Assembly: GCF_014197615.1 (NCBI RefSeq)
Contig: NZ_JACIFY010000012.1
Coordinates: 62,001 to 126,000, forward strand
Direction of reading: 5' to 3'
From: Rhizobium esperanzae
GTDB lineage: Bacteria > Pseudomonadota > Alphaproteobacteria > Rhizobiales > Rhizobiaceae
Length of the DNA stretch: 64,000 nucleotides
In this document: positions 9,203 through 17,124 of the stretch, one piece after another
Position numbering within the stretch: the first letter of the stretch is position 1
How the letters are laid out: each line of letters begins with the position of its first letter
Translations under genes and position numbers: made by a program
Notes under the pieces: model-generated
The model's input: the letters and a program-made list of their open reading frames with translations, nothing else
The model's database searches: none
Told to the model about the DNA's origin: nothing

Positions 9203-10008
9203 CGGCTGGTGTCTCCAGGTGGGATCGATGTGAGGAAAGCGCGGATGATCGCCGTCAGCGCCTCCGGCTGCTCGACGCAGGGAATATGGGCGCAATCGGC
9301 GATCACCTCGTAACGGGCGTCCGGGATCAGCCGCGCCGTGGAGAGCACGAGATCGGGCGGCGTCGAACCGTCCTGGTCGCCGACGATGCAGATCGTCGGC
9401 ACAGCGATCCTCTTGGCCGCTTCGGTGAAATCGGCATCGCGGATGGCTTCGCAGGCGGCGATATAACCCTCGACCGGCTGGCGCGTCAGCATGTTGCAAT
9501 AGCCGGAATAGGCGGTGTTTTCCGGCCGGCGGAAGGCCGGGGTGAACCAGCGCTCCATGATGGCGTCGACGATGCTGGCGATACCGTTTTTCGCCACCGC
9601 GGCGATACGGGCGTTCCAGCTCTCAGCCGTGCCGATCTTGTGGGCAGTGTCGCAAAGGATCAGCGCGCCGACCAGATCCGGCCGCCGCTGATAGAGCGAC
9701 TGCGCGATCAGGCCGCCGACCGAGAGCCCGCAGACGACGGCATTTTTGACCGACAGCAGATCGAGCAGCCCGGCGAGATCGGTCGCATGGTCTTCGATCG
9801 ACGCGGGGAGCTGGCCGACATCGGACAGGCCGTGGCCGCGCTTGTCGTACAGCACGACGGCGTAGTCTCCGGCAAGCCGCACCACGACATCGCGCCAGAT
9901 GCGGAAATCCGTCCCGAGCGAATTGGTGAATACGATCACCGGCCTGTCGGCAGGCGCACCGATCACCTGATAATGGATCGTCACGTCGTTTATGCGGGCG
10001 AATTGCAC
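9199..10008 (-). CDS. pcaD: 3-oxoadipate enol-lactonase
   Basis: 269 residues of the alpha/beta-hydrolase fold. The nucleophile elbow reads CGLSVGGL, preceded by VVLYDKRGHGLSD; the catalytic His is in CAHIPCVEQP. It hydrolyses the enol-lactone to beta-ketoadipate. It is first in pcaDCHGB and diverges from pcaQ. No pcaIJF genes for the final steps lie in the window. Confidence 0.93.
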   Translation of the reverse strand: MQFARINDVTIHYQVIGAPADRPVIVFTNSLGTDFRIWRDVVVRLAGDYAVVLYDKRGHGLSDVGQLPASIEDHATDLAGLLDLLSVKNAVVCGLSVGGLIAQSLYQRRPDLVGALILCDTAHKIGTAESWNARIAAVAKNGIASIVDAIMERWFTPAFRRPENTAYSGYCNMLTRQPVEGYIAACEAIRDADFTEAAKRIAVPTICIVGDQDGSTPPDLVLSTARLIPDARYEVIADCAHIPCVEQPEALTAIIRAFLTSIPPGDTSR

Positions 10009-10068
10009 GTTACTCTCCTCATGTCAGCACGGCCGGGGTGGCCCTTTATCCGGCTGCCGCGGCCTGGA

Positions 10069-10093
10069 TCCTCGGGTCAAGCCCGAGGATGAC
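10069..10093. repeat. REP-like palindrome
   Basis: CTCGGGTCAAGCCCGAG at 10071-10087 with flanking ATC/GAT. It is the same unit, with one centre change, as the inverted pair at 1426-1484. It lies in the pcaD-pcaQ intergenic region on the pcaD side. Confidence 0.65.
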
Positions 10094-10130
10094 GGAATGT
10101 GGATTGACCGCAAAACTGAATGGTTGATCC

Positions 10131-10178
10131 GGTTAAGTAAAATGATATTTTAAGGCATTTCGATAACCCTGGAGTTAT
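10131..10178. promoter_or_regulatory. candidate PcaQ binding sites in the pcaD-pcaQ intergenic region
   Basis: Two pieces match the ATAACC-N4-GGTTAA consensus reported for Sinorhizobium PcaQ: a half-site GGTTAA at 10131-10136, and a near-complete site at 10163-10178 reading ATAAC-N6-GTTAT. The latter also contains the GGAG ribosome-binding sequence of pcaQ, which would allow autoregulation. The assignment is motif-based only. Confidence 0.5.
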
Positions 10179-10181
10179 GGA

Positions 10182-11099
10182 ATGATCGACAGCCGCGTCA
10201 AGTTTCGTCATCTGCAGACCTTTGTCGAAGTGGCGCGGCAGAAGAGCGTCATGAAGGCGGCCGAATTGCTGCATGTCAGCCAGCCGGCGGTGACGAAGAC
10301 GATCCGTGAGCTGGAGCAGGCGCTGGGTGTTGCCGTCTTCGAGCGTGACGGCCGCGGCATCAGGATCACCCGCTACGGCGAGGTCTTCCTGCGCCACGCC
10401 GGGGCGGCGCTGACGGCGCTGCGCCAGGGGCTCGATTCCGTCTCGCAGGAGCAGTTCGCCGATGCGCCGCCGATCCGCATCGGCGCGCTGCCGACGGTGT
10501 CGTCGCGCATCATGCCGCGGGCGATGGAACTCTTCCTCAAGGAGCGGACCTGGAGCCGGGTGAAGATCGTCACCGGCGAGAATGCCGTGCTCCTGGAGCA
10601 GCTTCGCGTCGGCGATCTCGACGTCGTCGTCGGCCGCCTGGCCGGGGCGGAGAAGATGGCGGGCTTTTCCTTCGAGCATCTCTATTCCGAGCAGGTGGTG
10701 TTTGCCGTGCGTCCCGGCCATCCGCTGCTCGACGGCCGGCAATCGCCCTTTGCCGGTTTCGGCGACTACACGGTGCTGATGCCGACGCGGGGCTCGATCA
10801 TCCGGCCGGTGGTCGAAAATTTCCTCATCGCCAACGGCGTCTCCAGCCTGCCGAACCAGATCGAAACCGTGTCGGATTCCTTCGGCCGCGCCTTCCTCAG
10901 GGCAAGCGATGCGATCTGGATCATTTCCAACGGCGTGGTGGCCGACGATGTCGCCGACGGACGGCTGGCGCTGCTGCCGGTCGATACCGGCGAAACCAAG
11001 GGGCCGGTCGGGCTGACGATGCGTGCCGATGCCGTGCCGTCGCTGCCGCAATCGATCCTGATGCAGACGATCCGCGAGGCGGCCGGGGAGCTTTCCTGA
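10182..11099 (+). CDS. pcaQ: LysR-type activator of the pca operon
   Basis: 305 residues. The N-terminal winged helix reads FRHLQTFVEVARQKSVMKAAELLHVSQPAVTKTIRELEQALG, followed by the LysR effector domain. The sequence start (MIDSRVKFRHL) and divergence from pcaDCHGB match rhizobial PcaQ, which activates pca genes in response to beta-carboxymuconate-type intermediates. The start ATG 10182 has GGAG at 10171-10174. Confidence 0.92.
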   Translation: MIDSRVKFRHLQTFVEVARQKSVMKAAELLHVSQPAVTKTIRELEQALGVAVFERDGRGIRITRYGEVFLRHAGAALTALRQGLDSVSQEQFADAPPIRIGALPTVSSRIMPRAMELFLKERTWSRVKIVTGENAVLLEQLRVGDLDVVVGRLAGAEKMAGFSFEHLYSEQVVFAVRPGHPLLDGRQSPFAGFGDYTVLMPTRGSIIRPVVENFLIANGVSSLPNQIETVSDSFGRAFLRASDAIWIISNGVVADDVADGRLALLPVDTGETKGPVGLTMRADAVPSLPQSILMQTIREAAGELS

Positions 11100-11129
11100 A
11101 GCCCGGCTCTTGAAATTGGCTTGATGATT

Positions 11130-11143
11130 GTCCAGATTTGGAC
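11130..11143. promoter_or_regulatory. operator-like palindrome of the Xre-RES module
   Basis: GTCCA-GATT-TGGAC, a 5-base inverted repeat followed directly by the -10-like TATATC, sits 28 bases before the antitoxin start. Type II antitoxins commonly repress through such repeats. Confidence 0.6.
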
Positions 11144-11171
11144 TATATCTCATTCAAGACAGGAGGCCGTC

Positions 11172-11693
11172 ATGCAGCATGCGCGACGCACGGACCGGGA
11201 AGGCGAGGGGCCACAGCGGCTGGAGATGGAGCGCTTTGCGCCGGCCAACCGCCGGCGGCTGAGTGCGCCGGCCTTGCGAACCTTCCTGGCGATCGCCGAT
11301 CTCTGGGGCTTGAGCGAAGAACAGCGGCTGCTGGTGCTCGGCTATCCCTCTCGCTCGACCTATCACAGCTGGGCCAAGCAGGCCCGCGAGCACGGGGCTT
11401 TCACCCTCGATGTCGATACGCTGACCCGGATCTCCGCCCTCTTCGGCATCCATCAGGCGCTCGGCGTGCTTTTTGCCGATGAACGTGCCGGCGTCGCCTG
11501 GCTGCGCACACCGCATCAGGCGCCGGTTTTCGGCGGGCATCCGCCGCTCGACATCGTGGCGAACGGCACCCAGGACGGGCTGATGACCGTGCGCCGCTTC
11601 CTCGATGGCGCGCGCGGCGGTGTCTATATGCAGCCGAACAAGCTCGACGAAGATTTCACGGCTTACGAAGATGCGGACATCGTCTTCCGGTGA
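11172..11693 (+). CDS. Xre/MbcA/ParS-type antitoxin
   Basis: 173 residues from ATG 11172, preceded by AGGAGG. An N-terminal Xre-like helix bundle (LRTFLAIADLWGLSEEQRLLVLGYPSRSTYHSW) and the C-terminal MbcA/ParS toxin-binding domain (RISALFGIHQALGVLFADE through GGHPPLDIVANGTQDGLMTVRRFLD) are both visible. Its stop overlaps the RES toxin start by four bases (GTGA). It is expected to neutralise the toxin and autoregulate at 11130-11143. Confidence 0.9.
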   Translation: MQHARRTDREGEGPQRLEMERFAPANRRRLSAPALRTFLAIADLWGLSEEQRLLVLGYPSRSTYHSWAKQAREHGAFTLDVDTLTRISALFGIHQALGVLFADERAGVAWLRTPHQAPVFGGHPPLDIVANGTQDGLMTVRRFLDGARGGVYMQPNKLDEDFTAYEDADIVFR

Positions 11694-12388
11694 GCGACCG
11701 TTTCGCCGAAGCGCCGCGCCCATCCTACCGGCTGATCCCGTCGCAATTTCCGCCGATCGGGCTTTTCGAGACGGTGGCGAGGGCGGCCGATCTCGAAGCG
11801 GTGATGGAGCTTGTGGGATGGACCAACGACCGTCTCGTTGCCGATCGCATCCAGCGGCTTCCCAGGGATGAGTGGGTTTACGGCACTGCAAATGCCAGTA
11901 TCGTCATGGCGGCCTTCCTGCATGTCGCCCCCGGCGGCACGCGCTTCAACGGCCCCGATCTCGGCGCCTGGTATGCCGCCGACACTCTGAAGACAGCCGC
12001 CGCCGAGGTCGGCCATCATCTCCGGCGCGAGGCTGTGGCGCGCGGGGTGGCGACGATGGCGCGCACCTATCGAAGTTATTCGGCCATCCTGATCGGCGAT
12101 TACCTCGACATTCGCGGCGAACAGGCGCTGCGGCCGGACGTCTATGACGGCGAAAGCTATAGGGCGTCGCAGGTGCTGGGCGAACAGGTGCGCTCGAGCG
12201 GCGGCGCCGGCATCCTCTATGACAGTGTCCGGCTGAGAGGCGGCGTCAACATCGCCGCGCACCGGCCGAGGAACATTCGTGACGTGGTGCAGGCCGATCA
12301 CTTCGAAATCACCGTTTCCGCCACCGAGCGGCGCATCGATGTCAGGAAGCTTGCAAGCCGACGACGGCAGCCCAGAGGGAGCGCCTAA
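11690..12388 (+). CDS. RES-domain toxin (NAD+-degrading family)
   Basis: 232 residues, GTG start overlapping the antitoxin stop. The RES fold signature residues are spread through YRLIPSQFPPIGLFE, GTRFNGPDLGAWYAADT and SSGGAGILYDSVRLRGG; the first Arg and the later Ser of the R-E-S pattern are identifiable. RES toxins of this family act on NAD+. The 3' end overlaps the converging hydrolase gene by four bases. Confidence 0.88.
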   Translation: MSDRFAEAPRPSYRLIPSQFPPIGLFETVARAADLEAVMELVGWTNDRLVADRIQRLPRDEWVYGTANASIVMAAFLHVAPGGTRFNGPDLGAWYAADTLKTAAAEVGHHLRREAVARGVATMARTYRSYSAILIGDYLDIRGEQALRPDVYDGESYRASQVLGEQVRSSGGAGILYDSVRLRGGVNIAAHRPRNIRDVVQADHFEITVSATERRIDVRKLASRRRQPRGSA

Positions 12389-13026
12389 ACCGGCAAGCCT
12401 TCCGCCCAGGCCTTGGCTGTCTTGGCCATTGTCGCGAGGTGATCGGCAGCGGAGAAGCCGGAGATCGTCTTGCGCGGCTTGAGGTCGTGGTCGCCATCCT
12501 CAAGCCAGAGGATCTCGATCCTGTCGGAGAGATCATAAGCCGGCACCTCGTCGCGTGTGCCGAATTCATCACGCGTTCCCTGGCAGATCAGCGCGGGCGT
12601 CGCGAGCCCGGTAAGATGGCCGGTGCGCAGCTTTTCCGGCTGGCCGGGCGGATGGAAGGGATAGCCGAGGCAGAGCAGGCCGGCGATCTTTCCCTTGCGA
12701 TAGAGATTGTCGGCGATCATGCTGGCGACCCGGCCGCCCATCGACTTGCCGCCGATGATCAGCGGGCCATCGGCACCGAGCGCGGTTATCGCCGCCTCAT
12801 ATTCGGGATTGAGCGTTTCGGCCCGCGGCGGCGGCTTGCGGCCCTCCGCCGTGCGCCGCGCCGCCATGTAGGCGAATTCGAAGCGGGCCACACGGAAACC
12901 GACTGTGGCGAGCGCCTCCGCCGCCGATGTCATCGATGCCGAATCCATCGGCGCGCCGGCGCCATGCGCCAGCAGAATGGTGAAGCGGGCATCACGGGGG
13001 CCTTGAAGCAGAAACCTGTCAGACAT
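12385..13026 (-). CDS. KAT8-regulatory/dienelactone hydrolase-like alpha/beta hydrolase
   Basis: 213 residues. An N-terminal LLAHGAGAPMDS oxyanion region, nucleophile elbow GGKSMGGRVAS, and a terminal DGDHDLKPR with the His identify the small Tex30/KANL3-type alpha/beta-hydrolase family. The substrate is unknown. The start ATG 13026 is the family start; an upstream extension to 13257 is non-coding and overlaps the sRNA candidate on the other strand. Confidence 0.8.
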   Translation of the reverse strand: MSDRFLLQGPRDARFTILLAHGAGAPMDSASMTSAAEALATVGFRVARFEFAYMAARRTAEGRKPPPRAETLNPEYEAAITALGADGPLIIGGKSMGGRVASMIADNLYRKGKIAGLLCLGYPFHPPGQPEKLRTGHLTGLATPALICQGTRDEFGTRDEVPAYDLSDRIEILWLEDGDHDLKPRKTISGFSAADHLATMAKTAKAWAEGLPV

Positions 13027-13076
13027 CGGCAAAACTGTCCCTTGAAAGTCAGGCCTGAAGGGTCCATATACGGCTC

Positions 13077-13175
13077 CTGCCTGAAAAATGGATGCGCGCG
13101 GTATCGACGTCGTCGAACTGTTCGCTGTCCGACAGGATAAGGGCGCTCCCCGCAAGGGTCGAGCGCCCTTTTTGC
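13077..13175 (+). ncRNA. candidate small RNA with its own promoter and intrinsic terminator
   Basis: A sigma70-like promoter TTGAAA (13042-13047), 17-base spacer and CATATA (13065-13070) would start transcription near 13077. About 90 bases on lies a perfect 10-bp stem, AAGGGCGCTC (13139-13148) with GAGCGCCCTT (13161-13170), followed by TTTGCTTTT. The T-run exists only on this strand, so the terminator cannot serve the leftward hydrolase gene. A short ORF from 13088 crosses the terminator and looks incidental. The family is not identified. Confidence 0.5.
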
Positions 13176-13180
13176 TTTTC
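13139..13180 (+). terminator. rho-independent terminator
   Basis: A perfect 10-bp GC-rich stem (13139-13148 / 13161-13170) with a 12-base loop and a trailing TTTGCTTTT. It has no annotated upstream coding gene on this strand and therefore supports the sRNA call at 13077. Confidence 0.75.
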
Positions 13181-13257
13181 GGATATCGGCTGGAGCGACG
13201 GCCTTGGGTTCGTGCTGGTGCGATGGAGAGCAACTCCCACCATACTCTATATAGCAC

Positions 13258-13387
13258 TTCGGAATCCCGAAATTGGCTGCACCGTTGAAATCACTGCATA
13301 TTTTCCCGCGGCGACGACGCTGAAAACGCGTCGGATTTCGGAATCCCGAAGCGGGGGGATTTCGGGATTCCGAAGTGGGATTTTTTT
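13258..13387. repeat. three copies of a 14-base near-palindrome TTCGGAATCCCGAA
   Basis: Copies are at 13258-13271 (direct), 13337-13350 (direct) and 13361-13374 (inverted, TTCGGGATTCCGAA). Copies 2 and 3 form a perfect 14-bp hairpin with a 10-base loop, followed after six bases by seven T (13381-13387). It may be a regulator-binding array, a mobile repeat or a second rightward terminator. The 386 bases 13027-13412 contain only this, the sRNA candidate and no convincing CDS. Confidence 0.7.
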
Positions 13388-13412
13388 CGCGCCGCGTTCG
13401 CGCTGAGCAAAA

Positions 13413-14312
13413 TTATCCCATCTCCCGGGTGCTTGCCGTCAGAAAGTCGATGAAGGTGCGGACCTTGGCCGAGAGATATTTGCGGCTCGGATAGACGGCG
13501 TAAAGTGTGCTGTTGAAGCCGAGCCTGATGGCCGGAAGCACAATTTCCAGGCGGCCGGCTTCGATATCCTGCTCAGCCATCCATGCCGGCAGGAAGGCGA
13601 GACCCATGCCGCGCAGGGCCGCGAGATGCATAATCGTCTCGTTGTCGCTCAGCATCACGGTGCGGAAGGTGATCTTGTGTGGTCCGTCCGGACCTTCCAG
13701 CGACATGCTTTCCCCGAGGCTGACGCCGGAGTAGCGAAGCAGGGCGTGGCCGTTGAGTTCGGCGACGTTTTGAGGCCGCCCGGTTCGCGTGAGGTAATCC
13801 GGCGAGGCCATCAGACGAAACTGCACATTCGTCAGCGGGCGGGCGACGAGGCCGGGATCGAGCCGGTCCTGCGACGTTGCCCGCAGCGCAAGATCGAAAC
13901 CTTCGTCAACCAGGTTCACCAGCCGGCCGCTGAGATCCAAGTCCAGGCAGACATCGGGGTAGCGCCGGTTATAGGCTGCCAGCATGTCTGTAAAATAGCC
14001 GGTTGCCGCCCAAACCGGCGCACTCAATTTCAGGGTGCCGCGGGGCGCCACCGTCACATTGCCGATCGCATCTTCCACCTCGTCCAGCCGTTCGAGCATC
14101 TCCCTGGTCTGGGTGAAATAAAGCCGCCCGGTCTCCGTCAGGCTGACATGGCGGCTGGTTCGATTGAGCAGCCGCGTCCCCAGCCGGTTCTCGAGCTGCA
14201 TCACATGCTTGCTCGCCATTGCCGGTGAAACGCCAAGGCGATCGGCGGCAGCGGTGAAGCTTTTCAGTTCGGCGACGGTGCAGAACACCCGCAGGCTGGT
14301 CAACGTATCCAT
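13413..14312 (-). CDS. LysR-family transcriptional regulator
   Basis: 299 residues. The winged helix-turn-helix is at residues ~1-60 (FCTVAELKSFTAAADRLGVSPAMASKHVMQLENRLG), then a type 2 periplasmic-binding effector domain of the DsdA/YafC-like subgroup (PRGTLKLSAPVWAATGYF). It diverges from the dioxygenase operon that starts at 14441 and is its likely regulator; TTGATCAA at 14356-14363 in the 128-base gap is a possible site. Confidence 0.88.
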   Translation of the reverse strand: MDTLTSLRVFCTVAELKSFTAAADRLGVSPAMASKHVMQLENRLGTRLLNRTSRHVSLTETGRLYFTQTREMLERLDEVEDAIGNVTVAPRGTLKLSAPVWAATGYFTDMLAAYNRRYPDVCLDLDLSGRLVNLVDEGFDLALRATSQDRLDPGLVARPLTNVQFRLMASPDYLTRTGRPQNVAELNGHALLRYSGVSLGESMSLEGPDGPHKITFRTVMLSDNETIMHLAALRGMGLAFLPAWMAEQDIEAGRLEIVLPAIRLGFNSTLYAVYPSRKYLSAKVRTFIDFLTASTREMG

Positions 14313-14440
14313 TAATCATCAACATCCAGGAAATGGTTCTTCAATATCCGCCACATTGATCAATAATGGAGAAAAAATCAAAATCCTCCCATCGAAGCGC
14401 TGCCCCAATGCTCGTGGCAATGATGCGAAGGACAATTCCG

Positions 14441-15289
14441 ATGACAAATTCCAGACTCCCGACCTATTTCGTCAGCCATGGCGGTGGCCCCTGGCCCTAT
14501 ATGACGGGTGAATTCCGCCGCAACTTCGATGTGCTCGAACAGTCGCTGGTCGACATGCGCGCCGAACTCGGCGATGCGCCGAAGGCGATCCTCGTGGTCT
14601 CGGGTCACTGGGAAGAGGATGGTTTTGCCATATCGTCGGGCGTCAAGCCGGGCATGGTCTACGACTATTACGGCTTTCCCGAACACCTCTATCACATCAC
14701 CTACAATGCGCCGGGTTCACCCGATCTCGCAAACCGCGTGCAGCATCTGCTGCGGGCGAGCGGCATCGAAGCGGCGCTCGATCCGACGCGCGGTTACGAT
14801 CACGGCACTTTCAGCATCATGAAGCCGCTCTATCCGGAAGAGAACATCCCTGTCGTGCAGCTTTCGCTGGATGCGGGTTACGATCCGGCTCTGCACGTCA
14901 GCGTCGGCCGGGCACTGGCGCCGTTGCGTGACGAGGGCGTCCTGATCATCGGCAGCGGTCTCAGCTATCACAACCTTTCGGCCATGCGCGGCACGGGCGG
15001 ATATGAGCCGTCCCGCCGCTTCGACGCCTGGCTGCAGGAAACTCTGGTTCACACGGCCTGCGACAAGCGCACCGAGCGGCTCATCGACTGGCAGCAGGCG
15101 CCGGCTGCCCGGGCGGCGCATCCGCGCGAAGACCATCTCATCCCGCTGATGGTGGTGGTCGGCGCCGCCGAGAACGAAGCCGGCGCCACCACCTATCACC
15201 AGAAGGACTTCGCCGGCGGGCTCACCGCATCGAGCTTCCGTTTCGGCCGCGTTCCCTCAACCCCTCGATCACATGGAGATGCGCAATGA
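14441..15289 (+). CDS. DODA-type class III extradiol dioxygenase (LigB superfamily)
   Basis: 282 residues from ATG 14441, preceded by AAGGA; the longer in-frame start at 14366 lacks support. Iron-ligand His candidates are in FVSHGGGPWPYM, YDHGTFSIMKPLY and LSYHNLS; DHLIPLMVVVGAAENE closes the active site. Related proteins (YgiD/DODA) cleave catecholic rings such as DOPA. It leads an operon with a thioredoxin-fold protein, DoxX and quinone reductase; the substrate is unknown. Confidence 0.85.
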   Translation: MTNSRLPTYFVSHGGGPWPYMTGEFRRNFDVLEQSLVDMRAELGDAPKAILVVSGHWEEDGFAISSGVKPGMVYDYYGFPEHLYHITYNAPGSPDLANRVQHLLRASGIEAALDPTRGYDHGTFSIMKPLYPEENIPVVQLSLDAGYDPALHVSVGRALAPLRDEGVLIIGSGLSYHNLSAMRGTGGYEPSRRFDAWLQETLVHTACDKRTERLIDWQQAPAARAAHPREDHLIPLMVVVGAAENEAGATTYHQKDFAGGLTASSFRFGRVPSTPRSHGDAQ

Positions 15290-15666
15290 CCAGCGAAACC
15301 TTCAAGCCGATCGTCTACCTCAAGGAAAACTGCCCCTTCTGCCTCAAGGTTCGCCTCTTCCTTCTGGAAGCGGGGCTGGCATCGGACGTGGAAAGCCGCG
15401 ACTTCGTTCCCGGAACCGAGCAGGAGGAGAAGATCCGGGCGGAGCTTTCGCCGCATCTCGACAAGGTAAGCTTTCCTTCGGCGCAGCTCGAGCCCGGCCG
15501 CTACGTCACCGAATCCGACAATATCATTGCATTTTTCGCAGCGAAGGCCGGCCGCGATCCGGCGGGCATGACGGTTTACCGGAACTATGTCGATGGGGTC
15601 TTCGCCATGTCGATGAAGCTCTGGAAAGAAAACCAGGAACTCAAGAAGGCGGCCTCCGCCGCCTGA
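15286..15666 (+). CDS. glutaredoxin/GST N-terminal-domain protein
   Basis: 126 residues, start overlapping the dioxygenase stop (ATGA). A thioredoxin-fold glutaredoxin-like start (PIVYLKENCPFCLKVRLFLLEAG) has an intact CPFC redox motif, followed by a YVTESDNIIAFF segment typical of the GST glutathione site. It is too short for the full GST helical domain. It is likely a glutathione-dependent partner of the neighbouring redox enzymes. Confidence 0.8.
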   Translation: MTSETFKPIVYLKENCPFCLKVRLFLLEAGLASDVESRDFVPGTEQEEKIRAELSPHLDKVSFPSAQLEPGRYVTESDNIIAFFAAKAGRDPAGMTVYRNYVDGVFAMSMKLWKENQELKKAASAA

Positions 15667-15695
15667 CCTCCCATCAACCTCTTTGGAGAAACTCG

Positions 15696-16094
15696 ATGAT
15701 CAATACCGGCAAATGGACGCCATACGTCCTCGCACTTCTGCGCATCATGGCGGCCCTGCTCTTCCTCGAACATGCCACCATGAAGTTTCTGCAGTTTCCG
15801 GGTCCGATTCAAGGCGTACCCTATCCGCTGCCCGCCCTCCTGCTGGTTGCAGGCGCGATCGAGGTGATCACCTCCGCTCTGATGCTCGTCGGATTTCAAA
15901 CGCGCATCGCGGCATTCATCGCTTCGGGCGAAATGGCTGCCGCCTACTTCATGGGCCACATGCCGTATGGCTTCTGGCCGGCGCTGAACATGGGCGAAGG
16001 CGCCATCCTGTTCTGCTTTATCTTCCTCTACATCGCCTTTGCCGGCGGCGGAGCCTGGACGCTCGACAGCAAGCGTCGTCCCGCCACGGCCTGA
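15696..16094 (+). CDS. DoxX-family membrane protein
   Basis: 132 residues with four membrane segments (LALLRIMAALLFLEHATMKF, PALLLVAGAIEVITSALMLV, IAAFIASGEMAAAYFM, AILFCFIFLYIAFAGGG) and the DoxX pattern of an early LLFLEH and a later GE. DoxX proteins are linked to quinone/thiosulfate redox and oxidative-stress complexes. The start is ATG 15696 behind TTTGGAGAA. Confidence 0.88.
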   Translation: MINTGKWTPYVLALLRIMAALLFLEHATMKFLQFPGPIQGVPYPLPALLLVAGAIEVITSALMLVGFQTRIAAFIASGEMAAAYFMGHMPYGFWPALNMGEGAILFCFIFLYIAFAGGGAWTLDSKRRPATA

Positions 16095-16182
16095 GACGGC
16101 GCCATCCGGAAATCGCCTATGCCCGGCCGCCGAGCGGCAGCCGGGCATAGGCGCAACGAAACGCTGAAATTCTGGAGACGCC

Positions 16183-17085
16183 ATGAAAGCCGCACTTCTC
16201 AAATCCTACGGTGATATCGACCAGTTCGAAATCGCCGATCTTCCAGCGCCGAAGCCCGGGCCGGGCGAAGTCCTGATCAAGATCGAGGTATCCGCCGTCA
16301 ATCCTTTCGATCTCATTCTCCGCCAGGGCTTCATGGCCCAGTATATCCCGCTTCCGCTGCCGGCCGTGCTCGGCGGTGACGCCGCCGGCATCACCTCGGC
16401 CCTCGGTGAAGGCGTGACCGGTTTTGCGGTCGGCGACCGGGTTGTCGCCGATTTTGCCGCAAACGGCAAAGGCGCTCATGCGGAATACGGTGTCGTTCCC
16501 CTCACATCCATTGCAAGGCTGCCGGCCGCACTCGGCTTCGAGCAGGGCGCGTCGCTGGTCAAGGCAGGTCTTACCGGCCGGCAGACCGTCCAAGCGCTCG
16601 GTGTCAAGGCCGGCGACCGGGTTCTCGTTTCCGGCGGCCTCGGCACGGTCGGACGGTCCGCGATCCAATACCTCAAGCAGATCGGCGCCCAGCCGGTTGC
16701 CGGCGTTCGGCCCGAGCGGTTGAACGAAGGCCGGGGGCTGGCGGGCGAAGCGCTCGACATCACGGTTGCCGCCGCAAGCCCGAGCTTCGACTATGCGATC
16801 AGCACGGCCGGCCCGGTGGCCGGCAACCTCATCGGTCACGTCCGCGACGGCGGCACGGTTGCGAGCATCGTTCCGGTGCCGGAAGGCGCCAATACCGGAG
16901 GCCGCCTTGTCGTCCGTGAACTATACCACCGCACCGATGCGGCCATGCTCGACGCTATTCTGGCGTCCGCCGCCAGCGGTGAGCTGGTCATCCCGATTTC
17001 CCACACCTTCACCCTGGAGCAGATCGGCCTTGCCCAGAACGCGGTTGCGGCAGGTGCTCCCGGGAAGGTCGTTCTCAAGCACTGA
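16183..17085 (+). CDS. zinc-type/quinone oxidoreductase (medium-chain dehydrogenase family)
   Basis: 300 residues. The N-terminal GroES-like part reads PKPGPGEVLIKIEVSAVNPFDLILRQGF; the nucleotide fold is VLVSGGLGTVGRSAIQYLKQIGA. It has no zinc-ligand Cys cluster, so it is the NADPH:quinone reductase type. It is the last gene of the LysR-adjacent redox operon. Confidence 0.87.
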   Translation: MKAALLKSYGDIDQFEIADLPAPKPGPGEVLIKIEVSAVNPFDLILRQGFMAQYIPLPLPAVLGGDAAGITSALGEGVTGFAVGDRVVADFAANGKGAHAEYGVVPLTSIARLPAALGFEQGASLVKAGLTGRQTVQALGVKAGDRVLVSGGLGTVGRSAIQYLKQIGAQPVAGVRPERLNEGRGLAGEALDITVAAASPSFDYAISTAGPVAGNLIGHVRDGGTVASIVPVPEGANTGGRLVVRELYHRTDAAMLDAILASAASGELVIPISHTFTLEQIGLAQNAVAAGAPGKVVLKH

Positions 17086-17124
17086 AAGACAGGGACGCGG
17101 CCCCGCGCCGCGTAAACCGCCATC

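Noticed and set aside
9203..9499. Long upstream extension of pcaC
   Set aside because: It lies wholly within pcaD in another frame; PcaC is normally ~130 residues and begins at the ATGA overlap.
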